Shown piece by piece: positions 16,549 through 25,565 of a DNA stretch of 45,563 nucleotides. This DNA is from Candidatus Gastranaerophilales bacterium (GTDB lineage: Bacteria > Cyanobacteriota > Vampirovibrionia > Gastranaerophilales > Gastranaerophilaceae). The translations under genes were made by a program, and so were the position numbers. The notes under the pieces are model-generated. The model did not search any database. It was given only the letters and a program-made list of their open reading frames with translations, and was not told the origin of the DNA. The first letter of the stretch is position 1. Every line of letters starts with the position of its first letter. The stretch spans positions 1 through 45,563 of the forward strand of contig CALUVN010000012.1 in the NCBI GenBank assembly GCA_944324235.1, given 5' to 3'.

Positions 16549-18063
16549 ATGGGAATGGCAGCTTCGCAAGCCAGATTTCTTGGTCTGACTGCGCGTAAGA
16601 CAAATGTTGAATACGAAGGACAACAGATTAACCAGCAAAGAACAACGCTGGCTAATCAATCTGCCAACTATTATAACCAATTGCTGGGGATGAGCGTGCC
16701 TGTGCCGCCATCTGTTGCCGACTATACAAAAACAGTTTACTCTTTTAAAGACGGTGCCCTCACCAATACCCTTACCAATATACAAGCAACCGCAAACGGT
16801 GAATACAAAATCAGTTATTTACGCAAATACACCGATGATTTTTCAATAGTAAGCTACAATACACACAGACTTGCTGAATTATCACAAGGTTATATAAGCG
16901 AAACAACATACAATAAATTTTTAACAGGAACTAACGGCGGCTGCTACACATCAGCAGTACAAAACTACGATGCCGGACACTATGCCCACACATTTGCGCA
17001 CATGCTCCAGCCCGGAAATTACACAACTTCAGACGGAAAGCCCCTAACAATTTACCCTCCGGGAAGCGCAACAGGCCTGAACTCACGCTGGTGGACAACA
17101 CCAAGTGCAGGCTCATCTGGTGATATAAAATTAATGGATGAAATTAGTGCAGAACTTGTCGGTACACCAATGGTACAAAAAATTGTTGATTTGCTGTATG
17201 AATTTATGTGCGAATGTTACCCGGGACAAGAAATTGATGCAACAAAAGTTCTGACAGAAGGTACTCGCGGCAAAGGTGCATCCGCAGAAAGAAAAAATGA
17301 ACTTGCACAAAGAGCGCAAGAACTTGTAACCCAATTGAAATATTCACCAGGAGAATATTGGATTGGTAACGATAAGCTGCGCGAACTCGGTAAAATACCG
17401 GATTCGATTACTGATGCAAACGGAAATATTATAGAATACTTAGGCAACGACCCGTACCTGAAATCTTTGTCTATAGAAAATTTAAATAAGCTGCTATTAG
17501 AAGAACAGAGATATATTGCCGAGCTGCAAGAAAAATTTGGAGAAAACGTAAACTGGCAAGTAAGATATGTAAAAAATACTTCATCAAATACCTGGGAACC
17601 ATTCTTCTACAATACTAAAGATCTTGAAAACGCATTGTTCGATGAAGATACATCCCTTCAACTAACACACATACCTTGCTACACAATCGGAGCAAAAGAA
17701 GTTATCAACGAATTAAAAAACCAAACTGCCAAATTTGAACAAGATTCAACAGGCAGATACACAAGCATAACCCTCTACGATGAGAACGGTAATAAAACTA
17801 CCTATGCACTCATTACCGAAACTGTTACTGATCAGGCAAAATACGATGACGCGATGAATCAGTATGAATATGACAAATATTTATACGATAAAGCTATTCA
17901 AGAAATAAACGCTAAAATAGAAATTACGCAGCTACAAGACAAAAACCTGGAACTCAGATTAAAACAACTCGATACCGAACAAAATGCAATTCAAACTGAA
18001 ATGGATGCCGTTTCTAAAGTCATTGAAAAAAATACCGAATCCACATTCAAAACATTCGGATAA
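16549..18063 (+). CDS. Flagellar-hook/secretion-like coiled-coil protein
   Basis: A 504-residue protein starting at ATG 16549, 6 bases after an AAAGGGC site. The N terminus (MGMAASQARFLGLTARKTNV) followed by a Gln/Asn/Ser-rich helix resembles the start of axial flagellar or related export substrates and lacks a Sec signal peptide. The C-terminal 60 residues form a heptad-type helix rich in L, E, K and Q, ending in TFKTFG. The middle is unlike anything I know. I recall similar N termini in gut Melainabacteria proteins without known function. The sigma28-like promoter just upstream supports a motility or surface role, but no flagellar gene is in this window. Confidence 0.75.
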   Translation: MGMAASQARFLGLTARKTNVEYEGQQINQQRTTLANQSANYYNQLLGMSVPVPPSVADYTKTVYSFKDGALTNTLTNIQATANGEYKISYLRKYTDDFSIVSYNTHRLAELSQGYISETTYNKFLTGTNGGCYTSAVQNYDAGHYAHTFAHMLQPGNYTTSDGKPLTIYPPGSATGLNSRWWTTPSAGSSGDIKLMDEISAELVGTPMVQKIVDLLYEFMCECYPGQEIDATKVLTEGTRGKGASAERKNELAQRAQELVTQLKYSPGEYWIGNDKLRELGKIPDSITDANGNIIEYLGNDPYLKSLSIENLNKLLLEEQRYIAELQEKFGENVNWQVRYVKNTSSNTWEPFFYNTKDLENALFDEDTSLQLTHIPCYTIGAKEVINELKNQTAKFEQDSTGRYTSITLYDENGNKTTYALITETVTDQAKYDDAMNQYEYDKYLYDKAIQEINAKIEITQLQDKNLELRLKQLDTEQNAIQTEMDAVSKVIEKNTESTFKTFG

Positions 18064-18107
18064 TAAAGTAGTTTTTGTGCTATGATTGTAGAAAAAAGGG
18101 GGCAGTC

Positions 18108-19349
18108 ATGGGACAAACTTTAGCAGAAAAAATAATATCAAAACACGCAGGTAAAAGTGTAAAAGCCGGCGAGCTGGTCATTGCAAATGTTGATGTCTGC
18201 GCAGTACAAGACGGTACTGGTCCTTTGACCGTTCAGGAATTCAAAAAACTCGGAAAAGATAAATTAAACAATCCTGATAGAACAATTCTTTTTATAGACC
18301 ACGCATCTCCGAGTCCGCGTAAAGAATTGTCTAATACCCATACAGTACTTAGAGACTTTTCAAAAGAATACGGCGCAGTCCTCTCTGATGTAGGAGCAGG
18401 AGTTTGTCACCAGCGTCTGGTTGAAACTTTTGTAAATCCGGGAGAAATTCTTGTCGGAGCTGATTCTCATACCTGCACATCAGGCGCACTCGGCGCTTTT
18501 GCAACAGGCATGGGCTCAACTGACATTGCAGTCGCAATGGCTCTCGGTAAAACATGGCTTAAAGTGCCTGCAACATTCAAAATTGAAGTCACAGGTAAAT
18601 TTAATAAAGGAATTTGCTCAAAAGATTTGATGCTCCATCTTATAGGAATGATAGGAGCAGACGGAGCAACTTATAAAGCACTGGAATTTTGCGGCGACAC
18701 AATAGAAAATATGCCGATGTCAGAACGCTTTACACTTGCCAATATGGCAGTAGAAGCCGGTGCTAAGGCCGGATTATTCGTTGCTGATGAAACAACAAAA
18801 GAATTTTTAAAATCACGAGGAAGAGAAGACAAATTTTCTTCAATAAAACCTGATTCTGATGCTGTATATGAAAGAATAATAAAAATTAATGCATCAGAGA
18901 TTAAACATACAGTATCCTGCCCTCATACTGTAGATAACACCAAAACTGTTGATGAACTGGGAAAAATAAAAGTTAATCAGGTGTTTGTCGGAACATGTAC
19001 AAACGGAAGAATTGAAGACCTGCGCATTGTTGCAGAAGTTCTAAAAGGCAAAAAGATAAATCCTGATGTAAGAATGCTGATTTGCCCTGCATCAAAAGAT
19101 GTTTATCTTCAGGCACTTGATGAAGGATTAATAAAAGAATTTGTAGAAGCAAATGCTACAATACTTCCGCCGGGCTGCGGTCCTTGCGTGGGCGTCCATG
19201 CCGGAACGCTTGCTGACGGAGAAGTCTGCCTTGCAACCCAGAACAGAAACTTTCAGGGAAGAATGGGCAACACAAAAGGAGACATTTACCTTGCATCTCC
19301 ATACGTTGCAGCGCACACTGCAATAAAAGGATACATTTACGTAGAATAA
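18108..19349 (+). CDS. leuC: 3-isopropylmalate dehydratase-type large subunit
   Basis: A 413-residue aconitase-superfamily large subunit. Landmarks are IDHASPS near the N terminus, GADSHTCTSGALGAFATGMGSTD in the substrate and cluster region, VGTCTNGR, and PPGCGPCVG supplying the last two cluster cysteines of the [4Fe-4S] site. The length fits the short LeuC/homoaconitase type. The small subunit (leuD) is not adjacent and must lie elsewhere. ATG 18108 follows a strong GGGGG run; an in-frame start at 18075 would overlap the -10-like TATGAT at about 18081. Together with the synthase at 14698 it suggests leucine or a homologous chain-extension pathway. Confidence 0.85.
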   Translation: MGQTLAEKIISKHAGKSVKAGELVIANVDVCAVQDGTGPLTVQEFKKLGKDKLNNPDRTILFIDHASPSPRKELSNTHTVLRDFSKEYGAVLSDVGAGVCHQRLVETFVNPGEILVGADSHTCTSGALGAFATGMGSTDIAVAMALGKTWLKVPATFKIEVTGKFNKGICSKDLMLHLIGMIGADGATYKALEFCGDTIENMPMSERFTLANMAVEAGAKAGLFVADETTKEFLKSRGREDKFSSIKPDSDAVYERIIKINASEIKHTVSCPHTVDNTKTVDELGKIKVNQVFVGTCTNGRIEDLRIVAEVLKGKKINPDVRMLICPASKDVYLQALDEGLIKEFVEANATILPPGCGPCVGVHAGTLADGEVCLATQNRNFQGRMGNTKGDIYLASPYVAAHTAIKGYIYVE

Positions 19350-19411
19350 ATTATTCTTATTATTAAAATAAAAAGATAATCCAGTAGATATATAGAAAAG
19401 TACGAACAACT

Positions 19412-19430
19412 GTAAGTAAAAATTACTTAC
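19412..19430. promoter_or_regulatory. Palindrome upstream of the ECF sigma gene
   Basis: GTAAGTAAAAATTACTTAC has perfect 8-bp arms and a 3-base centre, and lies 20 bases before the sigma-factor ATG. It could be an operator or shape an autoregulated promoter. A GAAC (19404-19407) just upstream is a weak ECF-type -35 candidate. Confidence 0.5.
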
Positions 19431-19450
19431 CATAGTATCAGGAGATATTT

Positions 19451-20050
19451 ATGGCAAGCAGTAAATTGCAGTACAAAAAAATGGCGCTTGAAGAACTCAT
19501 AGTGCTGTCACAAAAAAATGACCTCAAGGCTCTGGAAGAGCTGCTTCGTCGTGAACAAAAAAATATCTATACAGCATTTACCTATCTTGATAAAAAAAGA
19601 GAAAACGTATCAGATTTGACACAAGAAGCACTCATGCGTGTAGCCAAAAATATTCATGCGCTAAAAAATCCCAAAACCTTCAAAAGCTGGCTAAACCAAA
19701 TAGTGACAAATCTATTTTATGACGACCTCAGAAAAGCATCAAAAAGGCCTGAAATTATCTCCATAGACGAAACAGAACCTGATGGAATGACAAACCCGAT
19801 TAAAAACCAGATTCCTGACAAAAAGTGCAAACCGCCGGAAAAATGTATGTCATCAGAACTGGAACGAATAATTAAAGCAGAAATACAAAATCTGCCGGAA
19901 CCGTTCAGAATTGCAATAATACTGAGAGAACTGCAAGGGCTGAGCTATGAAGAAATTGCTGAAGCAACAAATTCAAGCATAGGTACTGTTAAATCCAGAA
20001 TTGCAAGGGCTCGCGGCAAACTACAAGAAGAACTGAAATCGTATATCTAA
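19451..20050 (+). CDS. ECF-family RNA polymerase sigma factor
   Basis: A 199-residue ECF sigma factor of RpoE/SigW type. Region 2 contains SDLTQEALMRVAKNIHALKNPKTFKSWL; the variable acidic linker runs about 105-135; region 4 has LPEPFRIAIILRELQGLSYEEIAEATNSSIGTVKSRIARAR, a clear helix-turn-helix for the -35. ATG 19451 has AGGAG 7 bases upstream. Its stop codon lies within the AAGGAG of the anti-sigma gene, so the pair is coupled. The palindrome just upstream may be part of its control. Confidence 0.93.
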   Translation: MASSKLQYKKMALEELIVLSQKNDLKALEELLRREQKNIYTAFTYLDKKRENVSDLTQEALMRVAKNIHALKNPKTFKSWLNQIVTNLFYDDLRKASKRPEIISIDETEPDGMTNPIKNQIPDKKCKPPEKCMSSELERIIKAEIQNLPEPFRIAIILRELQGLSYEEIAEATNSSIGTVKSRIARARGKLQEELKSYI

Positions 20051-20060
20051 GGAGAACTTA

Positions 20061-20633
20061 ATGCATCAAGAACTTACATGTAATCAGGTAAATGCTCTGA
20101 TGAGTTTTTACCTTGAAGACAAACTGAATGAAACACTCAAACAATATGTAGAAATACATCTTCAACACTGCCCGAAATGTAAAAAAAGAATTGAACAGCT
20201 AAAAGATTTAATAAATAAAAACATAAAACAACTTCCTAAAAAAGAGGAAGATTCTAACGAACAATTTATAACACCACAATACATAGAATTCAAAAAGAAC
20301 CTCTCAGCTTACATAGATAACGAACTTAACGATGAGGAAAATATTCGAATTAAAAAAATCTCAATATCCAATCCATTGGCAAGACAGGATCTTGAAAAAA
20401 TATATACATACAAAAAACTTATACACAACGCATTTGAAAAAACGAGAACCGACTTTAAAGAAGACTATACAAAATCAGTAATAGACAACATCGCAAGACA
20501 AGAGGTAACAAACGATAAAGATCCGTTTATAAAACTTATAAGCACATTTTCCGCAACAATATTATTTTTAATACTAAGCCTTATTTGGTTCAGTATAGAG
20601 ACAGGCATGATTAAATTTTCATTCCATTACTAG
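20061..20633 (+). CDS. Zinc-finger membrane anti-sigma factor
   Basis: A 190-residue anti-sigma factor. The N terminus has the ZAS pattern C7...H33-x3-C37-x2-C40 (HLQHCPKC), which binds zinc and holds the sigma factor. A second similar helical segment (LSAYIDNELNDEEN) follows at about 85-100. One transmembrane helix lies at about 157-178 with a short tail outside. It would sequester the partner sigma at the membrane until a signal cleaves or reshapes it. Its 3' end overlaps the opposing gene at 20611 by 23 bases. Confidence 0.88.
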   Translation: MHQELTCNQVNALMSFYLEDKLNETLKQYVEIHLQHCPKCKKRIEQLKDLINKNIKQLPKKEEDSNEQFITPQYIEFKKNLSAYIDNELNDEENIRIKKISISNPLARQDLEKIYTYKKLIHNAFEKTRTDFKEDYTKSVIDNIARQEVTNDKDPFIKLISTFSATILFLILSLIWFSIETGMIKFSFHY

Positions 20634-21252
20634 AATGTGCAGCAGCATACCTTTGAAAAGTATCCAGAGATATTCCTTTAGGATAACACAATTTAGGCTT
20701 CTCATTTTGCTCTATTCTTGCAATGGCTTTTTGCTGCCTGTCAGCTGCAAACTTATTACGCAGTATAGGAGTTACAATATTACATGAAATAATAGAACCA
20801 ATCGTACTCGCAGCAATAGCGTTACCTGAAGCTATTGCCTTATAAGCAGGTCTGATTTCATCGAAATTTGCCAGCTCTTTTATGTTAAAATCCACTGATC
20901 CGATATGTTTCTTTAAATTATACTTTTTAAGAAACGCGTCAATAGCAGGAGTACGCCACTTTCCAGTAGAGACCATTTTATTGGCAAATTTAGTAAACGA
21001 ATTTGTAAAAAGATAAAAAGATGCAATATTAACGCACCCGTCAGCAATCTCCTGCGGGATTAGGAAAGATTTTTGTTTTTTAGGAATTTTATCATTAAAT
21101 ACTACAGCAGAAACCTGAGCCAGAGATGACAAAATCCATCCGAGAGTCCCCGTATGCAAGAGCATTTTACCGGGATCTTCCCCAAATTGACGCATGAGAG
21201 AATTTTTAATATTCATAAAAGATTCTGACACTAAGTTACTAAGATTTTTCAT
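20611..21252 (-). CDS. Membrane-associated protein of unknown function
   Basis: A 213-residue protein with three or so hydrophobic stretches (about 32-50, 70-90, 140-165) in an otherwise basic sequence. No known domain is recognised. ATG 21250-21252 has GGAGGG 7 bases upstream, inside the end of the previous gene, with a 14-base overlap. The two genes form a coupled pair. The convergent overlap with the anti-sigma gene means transcription of either can affect the other. Probably specific to this lineage. Confidence 0.7.
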   Translation of the reverse strand: MKNLSNLVSESFMNIKNSLMRQFGEDPGKMLLHTGTLGWILSSLAQVSAVVFNDKIPKKQKSFLIPQEIADGCVNIASFYLFTNSFTKFANKMVSTGKWRTPAIDAFLKKYNLKKHIGSVDFNIKELANFDEIRPAYKAIASGNAIAASTIGSIISCNIVTPILRNKFAADRQQKAIARIEQNEKPKLCYPKGISLDTFQRYAAAHSSNGMKI

Positions 21253-21844
21253 TGTTTAGCCCTCCAATCTCAGCAAATTCATTTGTCAGAAACCTTGTTA
21301 ACGGAAGGTCAATGGCGAAATTTGTAAACGTCATAACTATCAAAGCAAGTACATTTCCTAAACCGTTTTTGTAATTCTGGTACTCATCAGAATTAGCAAG
21401 AACCTTTGTTATCGGGGAAAAGAAAGTATTTAACCTGGTAAGCTGGACAGGTTTACCGTCTTTTCCAAGTGAGCTTGGCAGTTTAGAAAATGCGTCAACC
21501 GATTTAATAAGTGCTTTACGAATAGTAAAACCAGTAAATGTACCGGCAATAATTTTTGCAATAGTACGGGCAATGGAAATTTTTCTTGTCTCTTCATCAA
21601 CTCTATGATTCATAGCGTCAATTCCAACCTGTAACCCCAGGGCTGTAGCACCTAAAATAGCACGGTTTTCAGCAGGAGAAATATATTTTCCTATGCGCTC
21701 AAAAGTTTTTATAGCTCTTTCTGATGTAAAGATATGATCAGGCATCGCGTTTAACAATGTCTGATTTACGGATTTTGAAAATCTTTTTACTGCCATTCCA
21801 AGAGGGGTCGATGAAATGGGTCGTCTTGATATTCGCATAAGCAC
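21239..21844 (-). CDS. Membrane-associated protein of unknown function
   Basis: A 201-residue protein, first gene of the coupled pair. It has hydrophobic segments at about 63-78 and 165-185, and a stretch DEETRKISIARTIAKIIAG. The ending NFAIDLPLTRFLTNEF is loosely reminiscent of a motif (QPIN-x-x-LT) in the large paralogues at 33-36.5 kb, so a remote relationship is possible but not shown. Start ATG 21842-21844; MRISRRP could also be used. Confidence 0.65.
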   Translation of the reverse strand: MLMRISRRPISSTPLGMAVKRFSKSVNQTLLNAMPDHIFTSERAIKTFERIGKYISPAENRAILGATALGLQVGIDAMNHRVDEETRKISIARTIAKIIAGTFTGFTIRKALIKSVDAFSKLPSSLGKDGKPVQLTRLNTFFSPITKVLANSDEYQNYKNGLGNVLALIVMTFTNFAIDLPLTRFLTNEFAEIGGLNNEKS

Positions 21845-21945
21845 CTACCTGCCCATTCATATAAACCGACTGAACACAAAATATTGCCGTAATATCGCAA
21901 AAGATTAAGAAAAATTTACAATATAATTATGAATAAAAGACATCA

Positions 21946-23181
21946 TTACAGTTTTGCACCCTTAGGTACAACAGTAACCCCGTTTGGTGAAACATGAAAT
22001 CCGCGTCTCAAATCTTCCTCTCTATCGTAGCCAATTCTTGTATTTGGCGGGATATAAACGTTTTTATCAATAATAGCACGCTTAATTCTTGAATATCTAC
22101 CGACTTCAACATTTTCCATTAAAATACTCTCGTAAACCTGAGAATAACTGTTGACGCGCACTTTAGGGGACAGAACACATTTTGAAATACTGCCGCCGGA
22201 AACTATACATCCCTCTGATACCATGGAATTTGTAGCCATACCAACTCTGTCACCTTCCTGCCATATAAATTTTGCAGGAGGATAATTATAATTAAAAGTT
22301 CTGATAGGCCACTCTTTTGAATACAAATTTAATTCAGGATTGGAGTATAACAAATCCATATTTGCCTGCCAATATGCGTCAATACTACCGACGTCACGCC
22401 AGTAGCCGCGTTCTGCATCAGTTATTCCGGGGAATTCATTATCAGCAAAATTATAAATATATATGCTTTTACCTTCTTCTAAAAGCATAGGAATAACATT
22501 TTTACCGAAATCATGACTTGATGACTGAATTTTTTCATCTTCATTAAGCGCTTCAAGAAGAATGCCTTTATTAAAAATATAATTTCCCATGGATGCCAGA
22601 CACATATTAGGATTTCCAGGGATAGATTTTGGTGTCGTTTTAGGCTTTTCAACGAAGTTAACGAGCTTCCAGTCATCGTCAACTTCAATAATTCCGAATT
22701 CTGAAGCTTCCTCTATAGGAATAGGAATTGCTGAAATAGATAAATCGGCACACTTTTCTTTATGGAAATCAAGCATCTGGGAAACATCCATTTTATAAAT
22801 GTGATCTCCTCCAAAAATACAGACATAATCAGGATCTTCATCAGTAATATGAAAAACATTCTGATAAATAGCATCCGCAGTACCTCTGTACCAGTCAGAA
22901 CCTGTACGCATTTGAGCAGGAGCTAAATCTACATACTGATTTAAAAACGGTGATAAAGCCCACCCTCTGGTTATATGTTTATTAAGAGAGTCTGATTTAT
23001 ACTGTGTTAAAACTTTTATTTTGAAGAAACCGGAGTTTATAAAGTTATTCAAAACAAAATCAATAATTCTGTAACGACCTGCAAACGGAACCGCAGGCTT
23101 TGCTCTATCTTTTGTCAACGGCAAAAGCCTTTTGCCCTCGCCACCTGCAAGTATCATAACCAAAGCGTCATCAACAGACAT
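21946..23181 (-). CDS. glgC: Glucose-1-phosphate adenylyltransferase
   Basis: A 411-residue ADP-glucose pyrophosphorylase, the committing step of glycogen synthesis. The N-terminal [21 protein letters not shown] is the nucleotidyl-transferase signature. GGDHIYKMD (metal/nucleotide site) and the GRYSRI left-handed beta-helix C-terminal domain follow. It would make ADP-glucose from glucose-1-phosphate and ATP in the cytoplasm, allosterically regulated in most bacteria. ATG 23179-23181 has AAGGAG 8 bases upstream. A promoter at 23218-23247 lies between it and purN. Confidence 0.96.
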   Translation of the reverse strand: MSVDDALVMILAGGEGKRLLPLTKDRAKPAVPFAGRYRIIDFVLNNFINSGFFKIKVLTQYKSDSLNKHITRGWALSPFLNQYVDLAPAQMRTGSDWYRGTADAIYQNVFHITDEDPDYVCIFGGDHIYKMDVSQMLDFHKEKCADLSISAIPIPIEEASEFGIIEVDDDWKLVNFVEKPKTTPKSIPGNPNMCLASMGNYIFNKGILLEALNEDEKIQSSSHDFGKNVIPMLLEEGKSIYIYNFADNEFPGITDAERGYWRDVGSIDAYWQANMDLLYSNPELNLYSKEWPIRTFNYNYPPAKFIWQEGDRVGMATNSMVSEGCIVSGGSISKCVLSPKVRVNSYSQVYESILMENVEVGRYSRIKRAIIDKNVYIPPNTRIGYDREEDLRRGFHVSPNGVTVVPKGAKL

Positions 23182-23217
23182 AATCTTAACTCCTTATCTT
23201 AAACCTATAATAAAGTA

Positions 23218-23247
23218 ATTATAGCACATGCCCCTTATTTAATACAA
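23218..23247 (-). promoter_or_regulatory. glgC promoter
   Basis: Read on the - strand, TTGTAT (23242-23247) and TATAAT (23218-23223) are 18 bases apart, and TGC before the -10 forms an extended element. It is about 37 bases upstream of the glgC ATG. Confidence 0.6.
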
Positions 23248-23261
23248 AGATTAACAAAACT

Positions 23262-23846
23262 TTAATGGCACGCAGTGCAGCCTGAACCGCATGATGCCCC
23301 GAGCAAATCCTGAAAATCAAAAACTTTATCATTAAGTATAGCCTCAATAACAACAGGATAAAGTTTTTGTTCAAGCGAATGAATTTCAGCCTCAAACTCA
23401 TCAAAATGAGTTAAATTACCGATTAAAACAGGATACTGTGCAATAATTTTGCCGCCGTCAAGTTCACTTGTAACATAGTGAACAGTCACGCCTGAAACCT
23501 TTACTCCGGCATAAAAAGCTCTTTGAATAGCATCCTTTCCTTTAAATGAAGGCAAGAGTGACGGATGTACGTTGATAAATTTTCCAAGATTTAAAATCTC
23601 CGGAGAAAGCTGAGGGGCATACCCTGCAAGAACAATCAAATCAAAATTATGAGTACCGAAATACGCAGCATTCTCTTCAAAAGGCAAATATTGATGTTTT
23701 ACCCCCAATCGTTTTGCCGCTCCAAGAATATCTGAATTAAGATTATCAGACAGACAAACAATCTCAATATCCTTGCCGGAAAAATAATTTACTATGGCCT
23801 CAAAAACCATACCGTCACCTGAACCTAGAACTGCAATTTTTTTCAT
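23262..23846 (-). CDS. purN: Phosphoribosylglycinamide formyltransferase, odd Cys tail
   Basis: A 194-residue GAR transformylase of de novo purine synthesis. Conserved parts are the GSGDGM N terminus, LAGYAPQLSPEIL, the substrate and catalytic segment INVHPSLLPSFKGKDAIQRA, and VSGVTVHYVTSELDGGKIIAQ. The catalytic Asn-His-Asp triad appears present as N-V-H and D-G-G. The tail, ASCGSGCTACH, has three cysteines and a terminal CxxCH and is not part of the usual PurN fold. The start ATG 23844-23846 has AGGAG upstream. It is divergent from the small gene at 23953. Confidence 0.9.
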   Translation of the reverse strand: MKKIAVLGSGDGMVFEAIVNYFSGKDIEIVCLSDNLNSDILGAAKRLGVKHQYLPFEENAAYFGTHNFDLIVLAGYAPQLSPEILNLGKFINVHPSLLPSFKGKDAIQRAFYAGVKVSGVTVHYVTSELDGGKIIAQYPVLIGNLTHFDEFEAEIHSLEQKLYPVVIEAILNDKVFDFQDLLGASCGSGCTACH

Positions 23847-23952
23847 AAACCACTCCTGTTAATTGTATAAAAATATCTATAGTATAATTTTATTACAAAA
23901 CTCAAAGCAAAAAAAATTCTTTAGAAGTCTTAATATTTTAGAGGAAAAATTT

Positions 23953-24312
23953 ATGAATATACAAAACAGCAATACAAATATAAACTTCGGAATAAAATTA
24001 AATACAGGCAGCGTACTTGAGGTTACAAGTTTAAAGATATTTCAAAGTGAAGGGATGCGCGGTCCGAGGGAAGTTGTAAACTCGCTTAACGGAAAACCTG
24101 CGAATTTCAGTTGTTACGGCTACAAGGGCTTTAAACACCAAGCTGAAATCATAGGAACAAAAATTATGAATAAATATCCTGAGATTAAATCCGCAACAGA
24201 GGAAATATTGGCAATCACAGAAAAAAATCCCGATATTAAAAAGGAAGCTCTAAATAAATCAGTACAACCAATAATTGAAAAAATCGGACGGGAAATAGAC
24301 ATAACAATATAA
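23953..24312 (+). CDS. Small NFG-motif protein, unknown function
   Basis: A 119-residue protein. ATG 23953 has GAGGAA 6 bases before it; an upstream frame start at 23863 lacks a site. The first 20 residues are Asn/Thr-rich and contain NTNINFGIKL, the shared N-terminal F-x-G-type motif discussed in the findings. The rest is helical and charged with no recognisable domain. It stands alone between divergent purN and a bidirectional terminator. Confidence 0.65.
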   Translation: MNIQNSNTNINFGIKLNTGSVLEVTSLKIFQSEGMRGPREVVNSLNGKPANFSCYGYKGFKHQAEIIGTKIMNKYPEIKSATEEILAITEKNPDIKKEALNKSVQPIIEKIGREIDITI

Positions 24313-24313
24313 A

Positions 24314-24341
24314 AAAAGACCGCAATATAAGCGGTCTTTTT
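24314..24341. terminator. Bidirectional intrinsic terminator
   Basis: AAAAAGACCGC, a loop AATATAA, then GCGGTC and a T-run; the A-run on the left makes it work for both strands. It ends the small gene at 23953 (+) and the oxaloacetate decarboxylase operon (-). Confidence 0.85.
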
Positions 24342-24358
24342 ATTTAAGAAAATTTAAC

Positions 24359-25543
24359 TTAACAAAGAGCGAGTAAAATACCGGCAGCAACAGCAGAACC
24401 GATAACACCCGCAACGTTAGGGCCCATAGCGTGCATCAATAAATAGTTTTGATCATTAGCTTCCAAACCTACTTTATTAGAAACACGTGCGGCCATCGGA
24501 ACAGCAGAAACACCTGCCGAACCAATAAGCGGATTGATTTTTTCTTTTGAAAACAAGTTCATAACCTTTGCGAATATAACACCAGATGCTGTAGCAATTG
24601 AAAATGCGCATATACCCAAAATCAAAATGAACAATGTTTGAATAGTCAGGAATTGGTGAGCAGAAAGTTTTGAACCTACAGACAAACCTAACAAAATAGT
24701 AACGATATTGATAAATTCGTTCTGTAAAGTTTTAGACAATCTTTCAACAACACCTGATTCCTTACAAAGGTTACCAAATGCAAGCGCACCGATAAGCGGG
24801 CAAGCATCCGGAAGGAAAATAACACAAAGCAAAAGTACAACCAGCGGGAAAACAATTTTTTCACGCTTTGTAACAACACGCAATTGTGTCATTTGAATTT
24901 TTCTTTCTTCTTCAGTTGTGAAGAATTTCATAATAGGCGGTTGAATAACCGGTACAAGAGCCATATATGAATAAGCTGCAACAGCAATAGCACCGAGTAA
25001 TTCAGGAGCAAGTCTTGTAGTAACAAATATTGAAGTAGGGCCGTCAGCACCACCAATAATACCGATTGAAGCGGCCTGTTTCAAAGTGAAGCCAACTTCA
25101 GGCCAGATTGCAGTAATTACAAGAGCAAGAAGTAAAGCTCCAAAAATACCAAACTGAGCAGCTCCGCCAAGGAGTGCTGTTTTCGGATTAGCAATCAACG
25201 GACCGAAGTCAGTCATTGCGCCTACACCCATAAATATAAATAACGGGAACAGACCTGATTGGATACCAGCAGCGTACACAATACCCAACAAGCCGTGCGG
25301 ACCTGCAATATCACATATAGGAATATTTGCAAGCAAACCGCCGAATGCAATAGGAACCAATAATAACGGTTCATATTGTTTTTTAATACCTAACCAGAGT
25401 AAAAATAGACATACCAGAATCATTATTGGAGCGCCGTATGCCTGTAAAAAACCTTCAACACCTGTGGCAGTCACGTTATGGTTGACCATATTGGCCATAC
25501 CGGTTGACTTCCAGAGTATTACTAAACTATCTTGTATATTCAT
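24359..25543 (-). CDS. oadB: Na+-pumping oxaloacetate decarboxylase, beta subunit
   Basis: A 394-residue polytopic membrane protein of the OadB/GcdB/MmdB family, with about nine hydrophobic helices. The hallmark [21 protein letters not shown], containing the sodium-coupling Asp region, is in the middle, and [12 protein letters not shown] and [17 protein letters not shown] follow. It decarboxylates carboxybiotin on the alpha subunit and exports sodium. The adjacent alpha gene has a pyruvate-carboxylase-type domain, so oxaloacetate is favoured over methylmalonyl- or glutaconyl-CoA. ATG 25541-25543 has AAGGA 8 bases upstream. The spacing to the alpha stop is 22 bases. No gamma subunit gene is seen. 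Confidence 0.93.
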   Translation of the reverse strand: MNIQDSLVILWKSTGMANMVNHNVTATGVEGFLQAYGAPIMILVCLFLLWLGIKKQYEPLLLVPIAFGGLLANIPICDIAGPHGLLGIVYAAGIQSGLFPLFIFMGVGAMTDFGPLIANPKTALLGGAAQFGIFGALLLALVITAIWPEVGFTLKQAASIGIIGGADGPTSIFVTTRLAPELLGAIAVAAYSYMALVPVIQPPIMKFFTTEEERKIQMTQLRVVTKREKIVFPLVVLLLCVIFLPDACPLIGALAFGNLCKESGVVERLSKTLQNEFINIVTILLGLSVGSKLSAHQFLTIQTLFILILGICAFSIATASGVIFAKVMNLFSKEKINPLIGSAGVSAVPMAARVSNKVGLEANDQNYLLMHAMGPNVAGVIGSAVAAGILLALC

Positions 25544-25565
25544 GTTTTCTAATCCTTTATTCTAT

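Noticed and set aside
23262-23300. A c-type heme site at the PurN C terminus
   Set aside because: CxxCH is present but the protein is cytoplasmic with no signal peptide, so heme c attachment is unlikely.
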